Positions 44,059 through 57,600 of a stretch of 64,000 nucleotides of DNA are shown here, piece by piece; within the stretch, counting starts at the first letter, position 1; the number at the start of each line of letters is the position of its first letter. A program made the translations under genes and the position numbers. The stretch is from Lonicera japonica. Taxonomy: Eukaryota > Streptophyta > Magnoliopsida > Dipsacales > Caprifoliaceae. The stretch is from positions 248,001 through 312,000 of the forward strand of contig JAKCWG010000810.1 of the NCBI GenBank assembly GCA_021464415.1, given 5' to 3'. The notes beneath the pieces were generated by a model. It did no database searches and was not told the origin of the DNA. It saw only the letters and a list, made by a program, of their open reading frames with translations.

Positions 44059-47000
44059 TGTGACGCCCCGAGTCCCGTTCTGAGATTTTCACCTCCGGGA
44101 CCCGGTTAATCACGGATGCCGTGCGCGACGGCGGGTTTAAATATGAAAATCACGACTTTAAAAAAACTTTTCTTAAATAAAATATGATCATGTTTAAAAG
44201 CTCATTTTACAAAACCAAGGCATGTGGAGTTAGTTCGGGTAATAAATCAACTTGTAACATTTAAAATCCTTTTTCATACAAATAGAATCACATCAAGCCA
44301 TACATAAATCAACTCCACATATATAAAACCATTTATACAAATTACAATACAAATCGTTTATCAAATCATAGTCCGTTTACAATAAAAAGGAAATCAAATT
44401 GATTATACAACATAGTCCTTTCTCGAAGAAGGACTAGACACAGACTGTGGACATCAGAGGCCTCTATACACGTAAATCATACCCCTTCTGAGATACTGTG
44501 CCTGCAAAACTGTTAGAAAACGGGATGAGCCAAATCCGGGCTCAGTGGGAACTATATAAGTTTTATATAGAAAATACTTTGCTTTTAATGTATACTTTGA
44601 AAACGTGCAATGCAATGCCATGCCATGCAAGCCCAAGTGCATGCAACCCCACTAGGACTTCTATCCTAGCTACCCGGAATACATATATCCAACAACCCGA
44701 TCTCTCCTCTAGTCATCCATAAGATAAAACCCCAAGGAATTCCACAACTCAAGGAGATTTCTAGTCCAAAGTTGCCTCATAACAACTCTAACATCCTAAG
44801 GCTCGATATACTACGGACTATCCACTCTCAAGTGTAACTCCACACTCTTCTATGCTATTCGTCGCCTACACCATAAGGCGTATCTATAGGCCAAGTATTC
44901 ACTGTTATCTCTTTACTTATAGTTCATTATGAATCTTATACTTGGCCAGCTAACAAGCTTCGTTCCAAGATCTTTAGCCTAACCGTTATATTACGTAGTA
45001 CTCTCATTAGGCTATCTCGTTAGCTACGATTTCCCTATTAATCATGAGTATATTATCTGCACCATGATCTGGCTCGCCATTCTATAATCCCCACGCATTC
45101 GTAAACCCATACATCATTTCTAAGTTCAATAATTATTATCTATTTCCACTTTATATATATATATATACATTATGAAAGGCTTGATAGTTCTCTATGTGTA
45201 TCCTGTTCTGTTTAGATGTGTCCGCATAAGTCTTTACGTCATTTATATCATAGCCGAGGCAACACATATAAATCAACACGAGACATGATACGACATAATA
45301 ATAATAGCAGCATAATCATAATCTCACAACAACTCTCGTATCACGTCTCCAGTATAATGCCTCAGTTTCACCCCGCGGTCAGTCCAGGCCCAGAACAGAG
45401 AATCCAGCGAGTCCCGAAGGATTCAAGGTTCTTGTCCATGTCTCCTCCAGGTGGGGAGTGGTTCAGGGACTTAGTTCTCCAAGTAGGTCATTCGGTGATA
45501 ACCCATGCGACAGTCACTTTCCCGGGGACAACACCCCGAATAGTTAACGAGGAGAACACCACATGCAAACCACATCGACACTCTGGAGAAACTACACCAG
45601 GCGATACCCTAGTGGGTGATGACCATCAGTAGCCCAACTACTTCCCGGGGACTCACCATTTGGGAAGTAGTGGCACACGGGACCTGCTCCGCTTGCCGGG
45701 AAAACTCATCTAACCAAGGACACATAGTCCAGTTGGAAGGCAAGATACCTAGAGTGGGCTCTCCTTTGTGGACACACACAACCACCGGCGGAGTCACCGA
45801 CTTCATTTTCCCCGTGCACGGTTTAGGGCCTGTTCACCCATAGGCGGCAATAGGCGGCCCTCCTTCGAGTCACGGGGAGCTACCCGGTGCTCGGTATATC
45901 ATCATATCAAGCCCATCCGTGTGATCGCATCAACAGGAATATACCGATTCCTCATTCAACAACGTATAATCATCAATCATCCATCACACGTATGGCTAAT
46001 CAACATATATATACAATCACATAATCATCATCATAATGATTATCGTTCATTGTTCATCATTCATCACATCGTCATTATTATCAATCCAATTATCCGGGAC
46101 TTTATCATTTAATTATTAATTCCCATTATACGGCCGATTGATTTATTATCAATATATATATATATTACATCTCATATGTGTCATATGTATCAAACTACGG
46201 CCATAAGCGTTCTATGTTAATTCCCAAACCTCGTAGCCCAACTAAGCATCAATCATTGTGCTTCTAGTTCAACTAGTGTACGTATAACTCTTCTTAGCCA
46301 CTTACAATTCCAGTTAAGGCATCCCATGCCCTATCAACAATAGATACTACACCACTAGATGGCATCTAGGCCATATCTTCGTTGCTAGTGCCTAACACGC
46401 ATTCCATGCAAATCATTAAACCCGTATGTTATGGTATATCGCTCTACCATAATGAGTTCTTGGTCCAACAACCATAAATAGAGTTCAACACTCTTAACTA
46501 TATACATATCCATGCATATCTATGCCATATAATCCATAATCAATCATGATTCAAACACCAATCCCGAAATCCTCTCTAGCCTAGTTCATACCTTAGGCTA
46601 TAAAGTGGATACGATGTGTAGATAAGAGAACAAGCCCCACAACATGGTAATAACTGATGATTCATGATATCTAGAAAATAATCTATCCATATACATCACT
46701 AATCTAGGGTTTACCTTGCCCAAATACCATAAGATGCAAACAACATGTAGTTGTGAAGAAAATCCCCAATTTGAGTTCAAAACTCTAATTAAACGAGTAA
46801 TAAATTGAAATCAAGGGTTTAGTACTAGTGTTCCCACCTTAGAGAAGCAAGACCGAGGAGTTGAGGAAGCGTAGAAGCTATCTCGCCGAAACCCTAGCTC
46901 CCACACGAGCTCCAATGGATGAAGAAGGCGAGGAAGATGATGAATAGCGTAGGAGAAAGTGATTCGGGCCTCAAATCTTGGATGAGAGATGAGAGATGTG

Positions 47001-47648
47001 TATGATCTCTTCTCTCTCTCTCTCTCTCTCTCTCTAGACCCATCCTCACTCCTCTCTAAGTTGGATGCTCGAAAATGGGGGTTGTGGGGTGTTAAACGAC
47101 ATAAAAACGACTTAAAAACGCTTAAAACCGACTTATAGGTGAACCATGATCGATCATGGGTCCCCCATGATCGATCATGAAGCGTTCTGGAATTCCTCTG
47201 GAGTAACATGATCGATCATAGCCTTCCATGATCGATCATGGAAGTCACTGCATCAGCAAATGACTTTCTGAGCCCGAAACGGGCCTCGAAACGATCGAAT
47301 CTCGACTCGGCCAAAACACGAAAGTTGTAGAGGGAAAAGAAATGAAGACGTGGCCGAAAACGGAGAGTCATTTAAACATCGGATGAAGAAGTTATGGCCT
47401 CTCAAAGTTGGCCAGAAATCAACGAATCGCGAAAAGTCGAAACACGCGATTTAAGCTTCGGTTTCAACCCGAACCACCCGAATAACGTAACGATCACTCC
47501 CTCAAACTAAATATAGCTAACATGACATACTAGAACTATTCGTTCGAGTGCGAAGGGCACGGGTTCCAATGCTCGCTCTCATACGGAGATTAAGCCATAC
47601 CGGGCTTAAGAGAAAGTCAACGCGAAAAAAGGAACACGGGGCATTACA
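44059..47648. mobile_element. Solo LTR (3590 bp), gypsy-like
   Basis: Begins TGTGACGCCCCG and ends CGGGGCATTACA (inverted over about 12 bases), with perfect TCTTA target duplications and an empty site in a paralogous repeat. No gag-pol or second LTR. The length and TGT...ACA ends suit long-LTR gypsy lineages (Tekay-like or Ogre-like); the lineage is my inference. It contains a (CT)n tract at 47008-47034 and four ATGATCGATCAT palindromes near the right end. A truncated homologue lies at 25518-29150. Confidence 0.88.
47144..47241. repeat. Cluster of four CATGATCGATCATG palindromes
   Basis: Copies at 47144-47159, 47165-47180, 47207-47219 (last base changed) and 47226-47241, up to 16 bp palindromic (CCATGATCGATCATGG). 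Confidence 0.95.
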
Positions 47649-48560
47649 TCTTATGGCTGGTTGGTCCAAATTTTTGCTCCCCCACAACTACAATTGGAGA
47701 TGCTCTTATATTGTAATTATACGTATTAATGAATTAAACAAATATTATATACAAATGGTTGTGGCAACAATCAAATAAAAAAAGGTAGGCAACACATTAA
47801 ATATGTGGCTCCACATTAATTGGAAGGGTGTTATATCAGTTTGTATAAAAAAAATGTGTAGAATAAGTTTAACAATACTTTTCTCAGAGATGAGTATATC
47901 TTTTTGAAAATTTTTAGTTTTTTCGCTATTTTTGTACAAGTGTTTTGTAAAAATTAATGTAGCATTAACTAAATAAACTTGTAGAGCTAGACATACATTT
48001 AGTGTTTTATTGAATAAGCCTATTATGCATTTCAAATTTTGTCTATATATAGAGAGCGAGCACACTATTTGAGTGAATATCAACAATATATTAATTTAGT
48101 AGGTGGGTTGCTTTCATTTTAACTTAATCAATTCCATTTACCTATTTTACAGTTTTGCAATTTTTTTAACATGGTTAAATTTTTATTTTTTTTGCTTTTT
48201 CCCTGTGATTTTAAATCACCTATATTTATATTAATTTGTTATTCAATATTAAGGTATTAGAGGAAACTAAATATTTAATTTGATTAACTTAATTTTACTG
48301 TAAAATAGTTTATTGTTTTAGTATTGTTTTGGGGTTAATTTTAGAAAAATAAAAGGAAGGAAATATTATTCCGCGGTGGTTTTTATCAATAAAAACTGTT
48401 ATTTAAGTAGGTAGAGCTCTTCAAGCAGTTTCACGTCTAAACCAACGGAAATAATTTAGCTAGCCATATAAAATAAACAGCTCGTTGTTTAAACGCTAGC
48501 CCCCCAAACTCTTTAGGGTGAAACGATTTCTTGTAATTAATCCACTCGGAATTTTTGTAC
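47649..48560. repeat. Base-layer repeat, copy 3 (right of solo LTR)
   Basis: Resumes TCTTATGGCTGGTTGGTCC and aligns with 24611-25517, up to ACAATATT where copy 1 holds the truncated LTR. No gene. Confidence 0.8.
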
Positions 48561-50200
48561 AAAATTTTACAATATTACCGTTTTATAAATTGAAAAGTAT
48601 ATTCACCAATAAAAATTAATTTATAATTGTATTTTTGAGTTTTAATTTAAATTTTTACTCAAAATTTACTTCCATATTAATTTATTTATTGTTTTCCTTT
48701 AACGTTTTAAATTTTTTTTTTCTTAAAAGCAGTAGATTAAATTATCACTTGTTTGATTGATGAAAATATAGACCCTAAATTCATATTAGTTTAAGCGTAC
48801 AACAATAAATATCTTTTGGCAACAAGAATGGAACAATATTTTGCAACACCGAGAAGATTGCACAATATAATGCATTAGTGCAGCATTGGAAGTAGAAAAA
48901 AAAACTATGAATTCGTGTTGAGTATGATTTATTTGCACCGCAATCCTCTAATAAAGCAAAGGCTAAATGTTCAATGGTATGTTTCATGTAATTTTGTTTT
49001 CTTTATGAATTTATTTTTGAAATTATATTCCTATTTGAAATATGATAGAAAAACTTAATTTCAAATACAACATTAAAACTTCAGCAGCACATGACTTAAT
49101 ATCTAATGTTGGATTTGAAACTAATATGTTATCTTCGTAAGATCTGTATAATACGAAAATTGCTTAGTAGAAAAACTTAATTTCTATTACAACATTACAA
49201 ATCCCAACAAAACCTAACTTAATATGTTATGTCAGAAATAAAACTAATATGTTATCTTGCTAAGATATGTATAATAAGAAAATTGAATGGTAGAAATATT
49301 TAATTTCATTGAAAACATTACAAACTTCAGCAGAACTAGAAGATAAAGTCATGTCGAAAAATGTTTTTGCCCGAAATTGTTGAGCAGAAATGGAAAGCAA
49401 GAAAATGATGCGACGGACGAGGTTGTTCGTTTTGTTCCTGTTCACCTTTTTAGAATGTAATATTTTTATTTATTTAATTAAAGTGTGTGTACTTTTTAAT
49501 TTAGTGGATACATTAGTAATAAAGTAATATTTATAAAAATTAAATCAATATCTTTTTCGTAAGTCTATCCACGCTCATAGATTAATTTAATTAATAAGCA
49601 ATAGAAATTAACTAAATAATGTAAATTAACTGAAAAAAATAGGGAATAAAAATAAAATTACCCAACTCTTTAAAACCTAACACACCAAACAGCGTACTTA
49701 AGTTCATCCAAACCTACCCACTACAACTTGATAACTGCTAATACAATTAAAGAAACCAATAAAATTAAAGTGAAATTATATCTTTTTTCACCATAAAAGA
49801 GAAACTAATTTTGTCAGGTATAAATGTGTATTTATTTTTGTCCTTTATTTTGAATATCTTGTTTGATTTAAAAGTTGGATTGCAGTATATATGATTAGTA
49901 AAAAAAAAGTAAAAATCCGTGAGTTATTTTATTATCTTGTTATTAATTTGAAGTTTACATTTTATTTGTAGCATCAATTTTTTTTCATTATAATAATTGA
50001 AGATAAATATTCTAGTAAATCATTTTTGAAAAAAAAGGTTAAATTAAAATAAATTTATTTGTTTTCTTTTTCAAATTATGAAAAAAAATTAATATTTTTA
50101 AAGGAAGGTACAATAAAATAAAATAAAAATAATAAAAAAGCCTTAATCGCCAGAAAATAGTTATAAGATTTTATTTTGTTTCAGCCTACCACATCAAATA
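48561..50200. other. AT-rich noncoding stretch
   Basis: No supported gene. It contains a short tandem repeat at 49040-49340 and otherwise unremarkable A/T runs. Confidence 0.6.
49040..49340. repeat. Tandem repeat, about 122-bp unit, 2.5 copies
   Basis: Units begin at about 49042, 49163 and 49286 with TAGAAAAACTTAATTTC-like sequence and include AACTAATATGTTATCTT and AAGATMTGTATAATA segments. The third unit is partial. Confidence 0.75.
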
Positions 50201-50328
50201 TTTCTAATTCTACCCTTCTCCAATTGCTTTGTAGTTGTTTATATTCGTTGAAACTTAAAAATCACATCAATTGTTGTTGATTTTTAAAGAAACTCGCCGG
50301 TATTCCATAGTTTTCACGTTCAATTCTC

Positions 50329-50649
50329 GATGGTTTTGACAAGAAAGTTATGGCGTCGATCTGCTCTTATGTGCGAAGCACTAGCCATCAAGGAGATCCG
50401 CCATTTTGTATTCGCTAGAGGGCTCTTTAATTTGAAAATTTCAAGTGCACCTCTGTTATTCTCCTTAGCAACATGGATAACGTCTCTCCATGGAAAATCA
50501 GCAGTTTTATTTTTGATATTTGCTTCTTGGCGCGCTGCTGCAACATTTTATTTTGTTTTGTGAGGTGAGAGAGAAATTCTATAGCTCATTGCATAGCTTC
50601 TTTAGCTTGTAGAGCCATTTTGTCCGGGAATTGGCTTGGTAATCCGCCT

Positions 50650-50680
<31 letters not shown>
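50329..50680 (+). pseudogene. RNase H-like domain pseudogene, second copy
   Basis: One frame gives MCEALAIKEIRHFVFARGLF (the helix carrying the catalytic Glu). A shifted frame then gives NMDNVSPWKISSFIFDICFL and RNSIAHCIASLACRAIL, matching the end of RVT_3-type RNase H domains (Re.N..AH.lA pattern). At least one frameshift and one stop. It occupies the same relative place in the base-layer repeat as the copy at 41907, just before the ATAAAATCAACG segment. Confidence 0.6.
50650..50678. repeat. Poly(C) run of 29 followed by (CT)n
   Basis: Uninterrupted C homopolymer, then TCTCTCTCTTCTTCTTCTT. Exact length is unreliable in any assembly. Confidence 0.9.
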
Positions 50681-50699
50681 TCTCTCTTCTTCTTCTTTT

Positions 50700-52700
50700 C
50701 AACTTTTTATAAAATCAACGGCAATCAATTTCAATTATAACCAAAGAAAAATAAACAAATATGAACTTAATGAAAAATGTTAAGACTTATATGCCCAACC
50801 ATTCATGTCCTTCCCTTAAATTATATCAGACTGGCATCGAGGGGCAGAGCTAAGATGCAGATTTAGGAGGACAAATTAAGACAAATATATATATATATAT
50901 ATATATTAGGTACGGTTATTGGTATTCCAAATAAATATTTTAACACTTTAAAATGATCTTTATATTTGTGATGAATTCGGGTGATTGAATTTTTTTCTGA
51001 AGTGCCAATATTGATACAATTTTTATTTTGGCAAACAATAAATTTAATACTTGGAGCCATGAAAAAATAAAACTGCAGGGGTATAAACGGTTATGTAGGA
51101 AAAAGCGATTTTTTTTCCTCCTGATTATCTTATTTCAAAACTGGCCTTGATGTTTAAAAATAATTACAAACTAAACCTTGAAGCTTAAAAACTTACAAAA
51201 AGACTCATAGAACTTTTCTCTATTACACTACATACCCTATTGTTTTTGGAAATTCTAGAGGGGGTCATGGCGCACATGCCTCTAAAAGAGTTAAAATTTA
51301 GTGACCAATACGATTTTCATTGAAATTAATAAACATTTTAAACCCAATTTTGAAGAATAATATAATTTAGTAATATTTTTTGTGTATATGTCTACATTTT
51401 GGATCATATGAGTAACTAAATTGTTAGGTCCTTCTTTAAATTCGTTGAAGGAGCTCCCTTTACAAAGAATAAATTGTTAACTTTTTTTTTTAACGAAATA
51501 TTATAGATATGATTTTCAATATATAATCATTGAGTAGCACTTTAACTAATACAATTTAACTTCAAGGTTAAATTTCATGAGTTATTTTCATATATCTAAA
51601 ATTAATACTAAAAAATATGTTATTAAATAGGCGTTTTATGCATTTCAAATCGGGTCTATGTAGAGCACACTCCTTGACTGAACATTGACAATACAATTGT
51701 AGGTTAATTTGCTTTCTATTAACTTAATCAATTCCAAAGTAATTACAATTTTAAGTGATCAAACCTTTATGCTCTCCTCTTCTTCGATCTTTTAATCATA
51801 TTTTTCTAGAATCGTATCTTTCTACTAATTTATTATTGAACATTAATAAGATATTAGAAAAAATTAAATATTAAATTTAGTGAAATTAACTTTACATGTA
51901 AAATAATTTTAATATTTTAATGTTGTTATAAGCTTTATTTTTAGAAACAAACTGTTGAAAGAGCCTATGTTCTTTATATTCATAATACCAAGAAATTTGA
52001 ATAAGAGTTCTAGTCTTATAAGTCTTAGTTGGTAGTATTCAATTAAAATAAGTTCATATATATATATATATATATTTACGATCGAAACCTGAAAAAAGTC
52101 ATTAAGAATGATTTTAAAATATGGGTCAATTAATCAATTAATTCATAGTAAGTTCATATATATATATATATATATATTTACTTAATTTACTTTCTTTTAA
52201 AAATTTGATATTTTTAGTGTGATCAAGATTTAAGAAAATAAGTAATATTATATGATTTGAGATATATGGTAAATCATCATTTTTAAAATATAAATAAATA
52301 ATTACAAAAAAAAAGAGTGAGTAGTTTAATTTTATTATCTGATTAGACTTCAAATCCATTATTTGTAATATATAATAGTATTCAATAAAGAAAGAAAAAA
52401 TATTTTTCTTAGATACAACAATTAGATAGAAAAAAAATTGGCTGGATTTGTCTATGAATTCTAAAGTAAATATGTACTTACGGCCACATTTCCCTTTCTT
52501 CAACTTTCATAAAATCAACCACCATCAATTTCACATTAATAAAAATATTGTTGACCAAACCATTCACATCCTCCTCTTAAATTCTATGAAACAAAATGAT
52601 TATGGTCTTTCATTCAAGGGCAACTTTTCAAAAGCAGCAAATGGATGATTTTTTGATAAAAAATAGTGAATGTAATTGTCATTGTAATTCATCATTTGCA
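50700..52700. repeat. Base-layer degenerate repeat, copy 4
   Basis: Aligns with 39890-41770 in order: ATAAAATCAACGGC, CCATTCATGTCCTTCCC, the 51630-51970 block and the 52080-52440 block. Three (TA)n tracts occur at about 50886, 52057 and 52157. No gene. Confidence 0.7.
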
Positions 52701-53995
52701 CCAAATTTTATTGAATAGTATAATTTAATAATATGATTTTAGTATATGTTTAGTGAAATAAATTATATACATCTATATATCTCTCTAAAATTTTCCTTGA
52801 GAAATGTTACTTAATTCAATATGTCCTAAAAATGTCTCAAAATTGTGTTATAAATGCATTTTAACTGAGTAGCATTGGTCATTCATATTTTTTTCGATCG
52901 ATAATTTAGTCACTACACAATTGATGTGAGATTAGTGATGCATTATTGAATGACCCCACTTACCATATTTTCTGACTACACCGTTGACGTACACTTTTGC
53001 GCAAGGAATTATTGCTTCATTTGACTATATGTAGCTATTTGAATCTTCAATTAACATAATTCTTATAATTTTTAAGTGAGCGGAGTATAAATAAAAAATA
53101 TAAACTTGTGCTAATTAGGCAAGGATGGATATGGAAAAGCTATTAATTTACCGTTGAATCACTTCTAATTTTATTTTGGTTTTCTTAAAAAAAATATTTA
53201 TTACGCACATTGAGTGTCTAGAAAATATATGTATATGTATATATCACGTGATATATATTGATCATATTTGTGATTGATTTACAATAAATTATGAGAAATA
53301 TATTTTAAAAAATTTAGTCCATCCAGTGACAAAAATGAATTTCATTACAAATATTTCATTGCTAAAGGTTTACATTTTGTAATGGAAACACATTTCCGTC
53401 AATAATTGAACAATTTGTTATAGTGAACTTAACAACCACCCATGAGTGAGAATCAACTAAAACGTTTAATAAGAATAAAAAAGACTATACCTTTAACGGA
53501 CAAACATTGAAAGAGAAGCAAAGACAAGCAAAGCGCTAATGTTTAAATTTAATTAATTATAGAATGTACTTTAATTTTCCAATTTGTTTTTACTTTGGAC
53601 AAAATAAGGGTAACATTTTTCCATATCTATTATATTAAGAAGGTGCATCTTTATATCACCATTGCTATATATACAGTAGAAACATCCGTATTATAGATTT
53701 TCGACTGTATTTTTATTTCTCAAAAATATGAATTTATACTATTAATTAATAAAGCGCATCGAAGGTTTTTGGTGTCTCTATTTAATTATCAAAATACTAT
53801 TTATATGCTAGAAAATAAAAAATAAAAAATTCCCCACCCCAAGTTTCGAACATCTAACTCTACCAATAAAAAAAGGTACACATTTACTATTAAGACCAAA
53901 TTGATATTGTTTTTATTTTGTATCCTAAACTGTGAGAAGATTTTAGTTTGTATTCTAAACTTTCAATTTTACCATCAACTCCCTTAGGACGTCTC
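52701..53995. other. AT-rich noncoding stretch
   Basis: No coding support. A short imperfect inverted-repeat region around 53325-53420 (GTGACAAAAATG..., TTTGTAATGGAAACAC) may be an old DNA-transposon remnant. Confidence 0.45.
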
Positions 53996-54680
53996 CAAGG
54001 GCTGAGGGAACATGGGCTTAATGGGGGATTGGATTTGAAAAAAAATTCATAGTAGGAATTGATATTTTATATTTCTACAGGGGGCCATTCTATGAGCTTC
54101 AAAACTATGAGGTTGTTTCTATAAAATAGTTTAAACTCTGGGGGTCTGATTTGTATTTATTATTTAAGAAAAATTCTTCTTCACCTTTGACCCCCATTAA
54201 TTATATGTAAACTGACGTTGAGCTTCAACATTTTATATTTTACAAGTTGCCCCTCATATAAGATATTTTGTATTCATGATCAATTTAACAATTAAACATC
54301 GACACTACTCTCTATTTTTTTATTAAAATATAGACCCATATTTTATTTCTGAAGTATATATTGTCTTCTCTTATCCTACTTTTTTTTAAAAAAAACATAA
54401 TAAAAGGAAGATTTAAGTCTCTTCATTCTAACCAAACAACGAAAATCCCTCGATCCCCTAAGATTAATGCAAGATATACATACATATATATGAAAATATG
54501 TGAATTTGTGGAAAAAAATATTTTAACATTGAGAAAGTTATATTGAAAATAAAGATATCCATCAATGCTCTCAAGATATGAAGCCTCAAAAAAGGATTTT
54601 CATGAAATTATTACTCAAAAAAATTATTTAGTGCATGTTAATCAAGCTCCCACTAAATTAAAATCCTACATCCGCCACTA
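53996..54680. mobile_element. hAT-like non-autonomous element (685 bp)
   Basis: Flanked by a perfect 8-bp duplication GACGTCTC (53988-53995 and 54681-54688). The right end, read inward, is TAGTGGCGGATGTAGGATT, the common hAT CAGGGGCGGATG-type terminus. The left end, CAAGGGCTGAGG, is a decayed partner. No transposase. Confidence 0.8.
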
Positions 54681-54688
54681 GACGTCTC

Positions 54689-57600
54689 TAGTTAAAAATA
54701 TAACCGCCGACTAGAACGGGCAACTTAGGGAGTTACGGCTACGTTTTTCTGCTTGGGGAGGTTACAGCTTTCATCTGCCTTAACCATCCTCTACAAGTAT
54801 GGCATTATATGGAGAATCTATGTCCATGACTATAAACTCCATGTTTTTCTACTTGGGGCCCAATCTAACCGGCACCTCTGCAATTGTAATTGACCAAATT
54901 GCTTCTCCGCTAAAACTGAAATTGGGTGAGTCAGTGCTCTTGACTTGGGAAAGAGGGCGTTTTAGTTTCTTAAACATACTATGATACATTATTTTTGACA
55001 AACTACCAGGATCAATTAATACACTTTTGACATCAAAGGTATTGATGTTCACAATGATCATCAACATGTCATTGTGTGGTGCATCTACTCCCTTCATATC
55101 CTTGTCTGTGAACGTGATCACATAAGATCTCTTACTCTTCCTTTCTTTATTATAAACTGTGATCAACATCACCTCGGCAATAAAAGCCTTTACAACACAT
55201 TAGGCTCTTTTAATCTGTACCTTGATGGCATTTTTTGTCATGTTATCCAGGATGGTCGAGGCATGAATTGCATCAATAACTCAAGTAACCACCCTGTTTG
55301 CCAGCCTTTTCGGCGGTTCATTGTCATTATTGCCCCCATAATCCTTTTTTGTTTGCATTTTCGTTGGTTTTGACATACTCTGCTAAATGACCTTTGCTTA
55401 TTAATCCTTCCAGGAATTGCTTCAAGGTTTTGCAGTTCTCCCTTCGGTGGCCATGGTCCTTATGATAAAAGTGCCTAAGTTTGCCATTTCTTGTTGCTAG
55501 GTTTTCGCCAATTGGTCTCGGACACTTGCAAAGTGGTTGATTCTGAATATCGAACAGTATTTTGTGAATTGGCTTGGTGAAAACTATATTCACTACTTTG
55601 TATCCTTCTTCGCTGACTTTAGAGAAATCATATTTTCTCCTCTTGCTGGACTTATCTCCCACTGCCATTTCCCATATTTGTTCCTTGCACTTTCCCTTCA
55701 CTGGCACCAGCTGTTGCAATTTTGTTGTCTTTTACTCGGGCATATTTATTGACCCTTCAGAGCAGCTCAACAAAGGTATATGGAGGACTTTGGTCATGGA
55801 GTTATAAATTCCATTGCTATCTTTGGGTAAGCCATAGTTGAAAGTGCTCAATGCAAACCTTAAATCATAATCTCATGTCTCTTGGTATGTCTCCAAATAT
55901 ATGTTGTGATAAATTTTAATACTCACAAGCGCACGAATCAATTTATAGTGTAATGTGTAAGCAATGTCAATCCCACGAGGACTCAAATAGTAAATTTTAT
56001 AATTATCTTGTTAATTTTTCACAAAACTCCTAATCTAGCTAGAAAAGTTTATGGGAGTCGAACAAATAAAACAAAGCAAAGCAAGTAAATTAAAGTAATG
56101 GAATTAAATTAAATAATACTAAGCAAGATAATAAAATTAATGAATTAATAGACTAGGGTTTTGGAGTCATATATTTAATATTGTCTTTTTAAGTATTCAT
56201 GCGCATAAACTCTATTCTTATCTAGCCTTAATTTGGTCTCTCAACTCTATTAGATACGGAAAATAAAATCATTCAAGTGTAATTAATTTATAAAATTCAA
56301 TTATAATTCTTCCACAGCCAAACTTATGTATAAAATCAAAACACTCACTATATCCATCAAAACACACCCTATATTCGCTCTTAACAAATCATAAGGTGAA
56401 TCCAACAAAAAATAATGAGAATCCAACTTTATTTTTTGATCAATTAAAATAGACAACCAATAGGAAGAATTGTATTTAACATTAAAGCATTAAATTAGTA
56501 GAATCAATTGACATAAACACGTGACATGAAATCAATTAAATGTATTCAACTTAACCCTATCATAAATTTATGCTAACATAAATAAAATTAAAAGAAAACT
56601 TACTTTGACATTAATATAAATTAAATTTTCCAATCTTCAAATCTCCAAAGCAAAAGAGAAAAAGAAAAGAAATTGAGAAAGAGAGAGAAAAGAGAGTGCA
56701 TGGCATCCACCAAAATAGTGCACTGATCCCCTTCAAATTGCTACTGCTATTGCTCTTTAAATAATTGTAAGGAGTGAAATCTAAGCTAGGTTTGATAGAT
56801 GGGCTTGGCCATGAACTTTGAGTAATGGCCATGAGCTTGAGTAATGGCCATGAGGCTTCATGTTCTTTGGGCTAGTGGGTTGCTAGTTGGAAGATGGGCT
56901 AGCAATTAGGCTTGGGCCCATCTATTTGAGTACAATTTGACGAATTTTCGCTTAATTAAATTGCTGAATTTTGTGTGACAATTTCAGACCCCGAGATGGC
57001 TGAATTTGAAAAGGCGTTGAACTGTAAAGTTGTAACTCTCAAAATTCTTGTCAAATTAGGCTTAAGTCTCATGATTTGGAGTTCTGAGTAAAAAGTTATG
57101 CGCCCAGAAGTGTTAACCAATTTTAGGTGTCTTCACACACTTTAATTTATTTATTTTTCTCAATCTTTTTCAATTCTTTTCTAGCATTTGAAAAACATTA
57201 AAAATAGAAATATTAATAATATTTTACGCTCTCTAAATTATAAATTAGCATGATAAATTATAATAATTTCCTGACACGTCAATACTGGGAAAAATATTCA
57301 GTATCATATTTCCTTTTTCTCAAATTTGTCAAGGCCTCCGGGGATTTGACAAATTTGTTGTTTGTTATAAATCTTTCAATGAATTACTTGGTAAGTTGAT
57401 CAACCTTCTATGATCATATTCGTCCCATATTTTTGGGCCAGTATCCTTCTCTATTATCATTTCGAAAACACTTTGCCTTTGAGCTACTACTAGAACCTCC
57501 GATGTAGAAACTTAGATAGCCTTAGCCTTCTCTGTAAATCAGCTTTGGGTCTGAATGGGTGCAACTTGAGCAGTTTTTTGGAGTTTTGTTTGGGTGTAGC

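Noticed and set aside
45216..46112. Plus-strand frames of 75-138 codons inside the 3.59-kb solo LTR
   Set aside because: Not conserved in the homologous copy at 25518-29150, and no recognisable domain.
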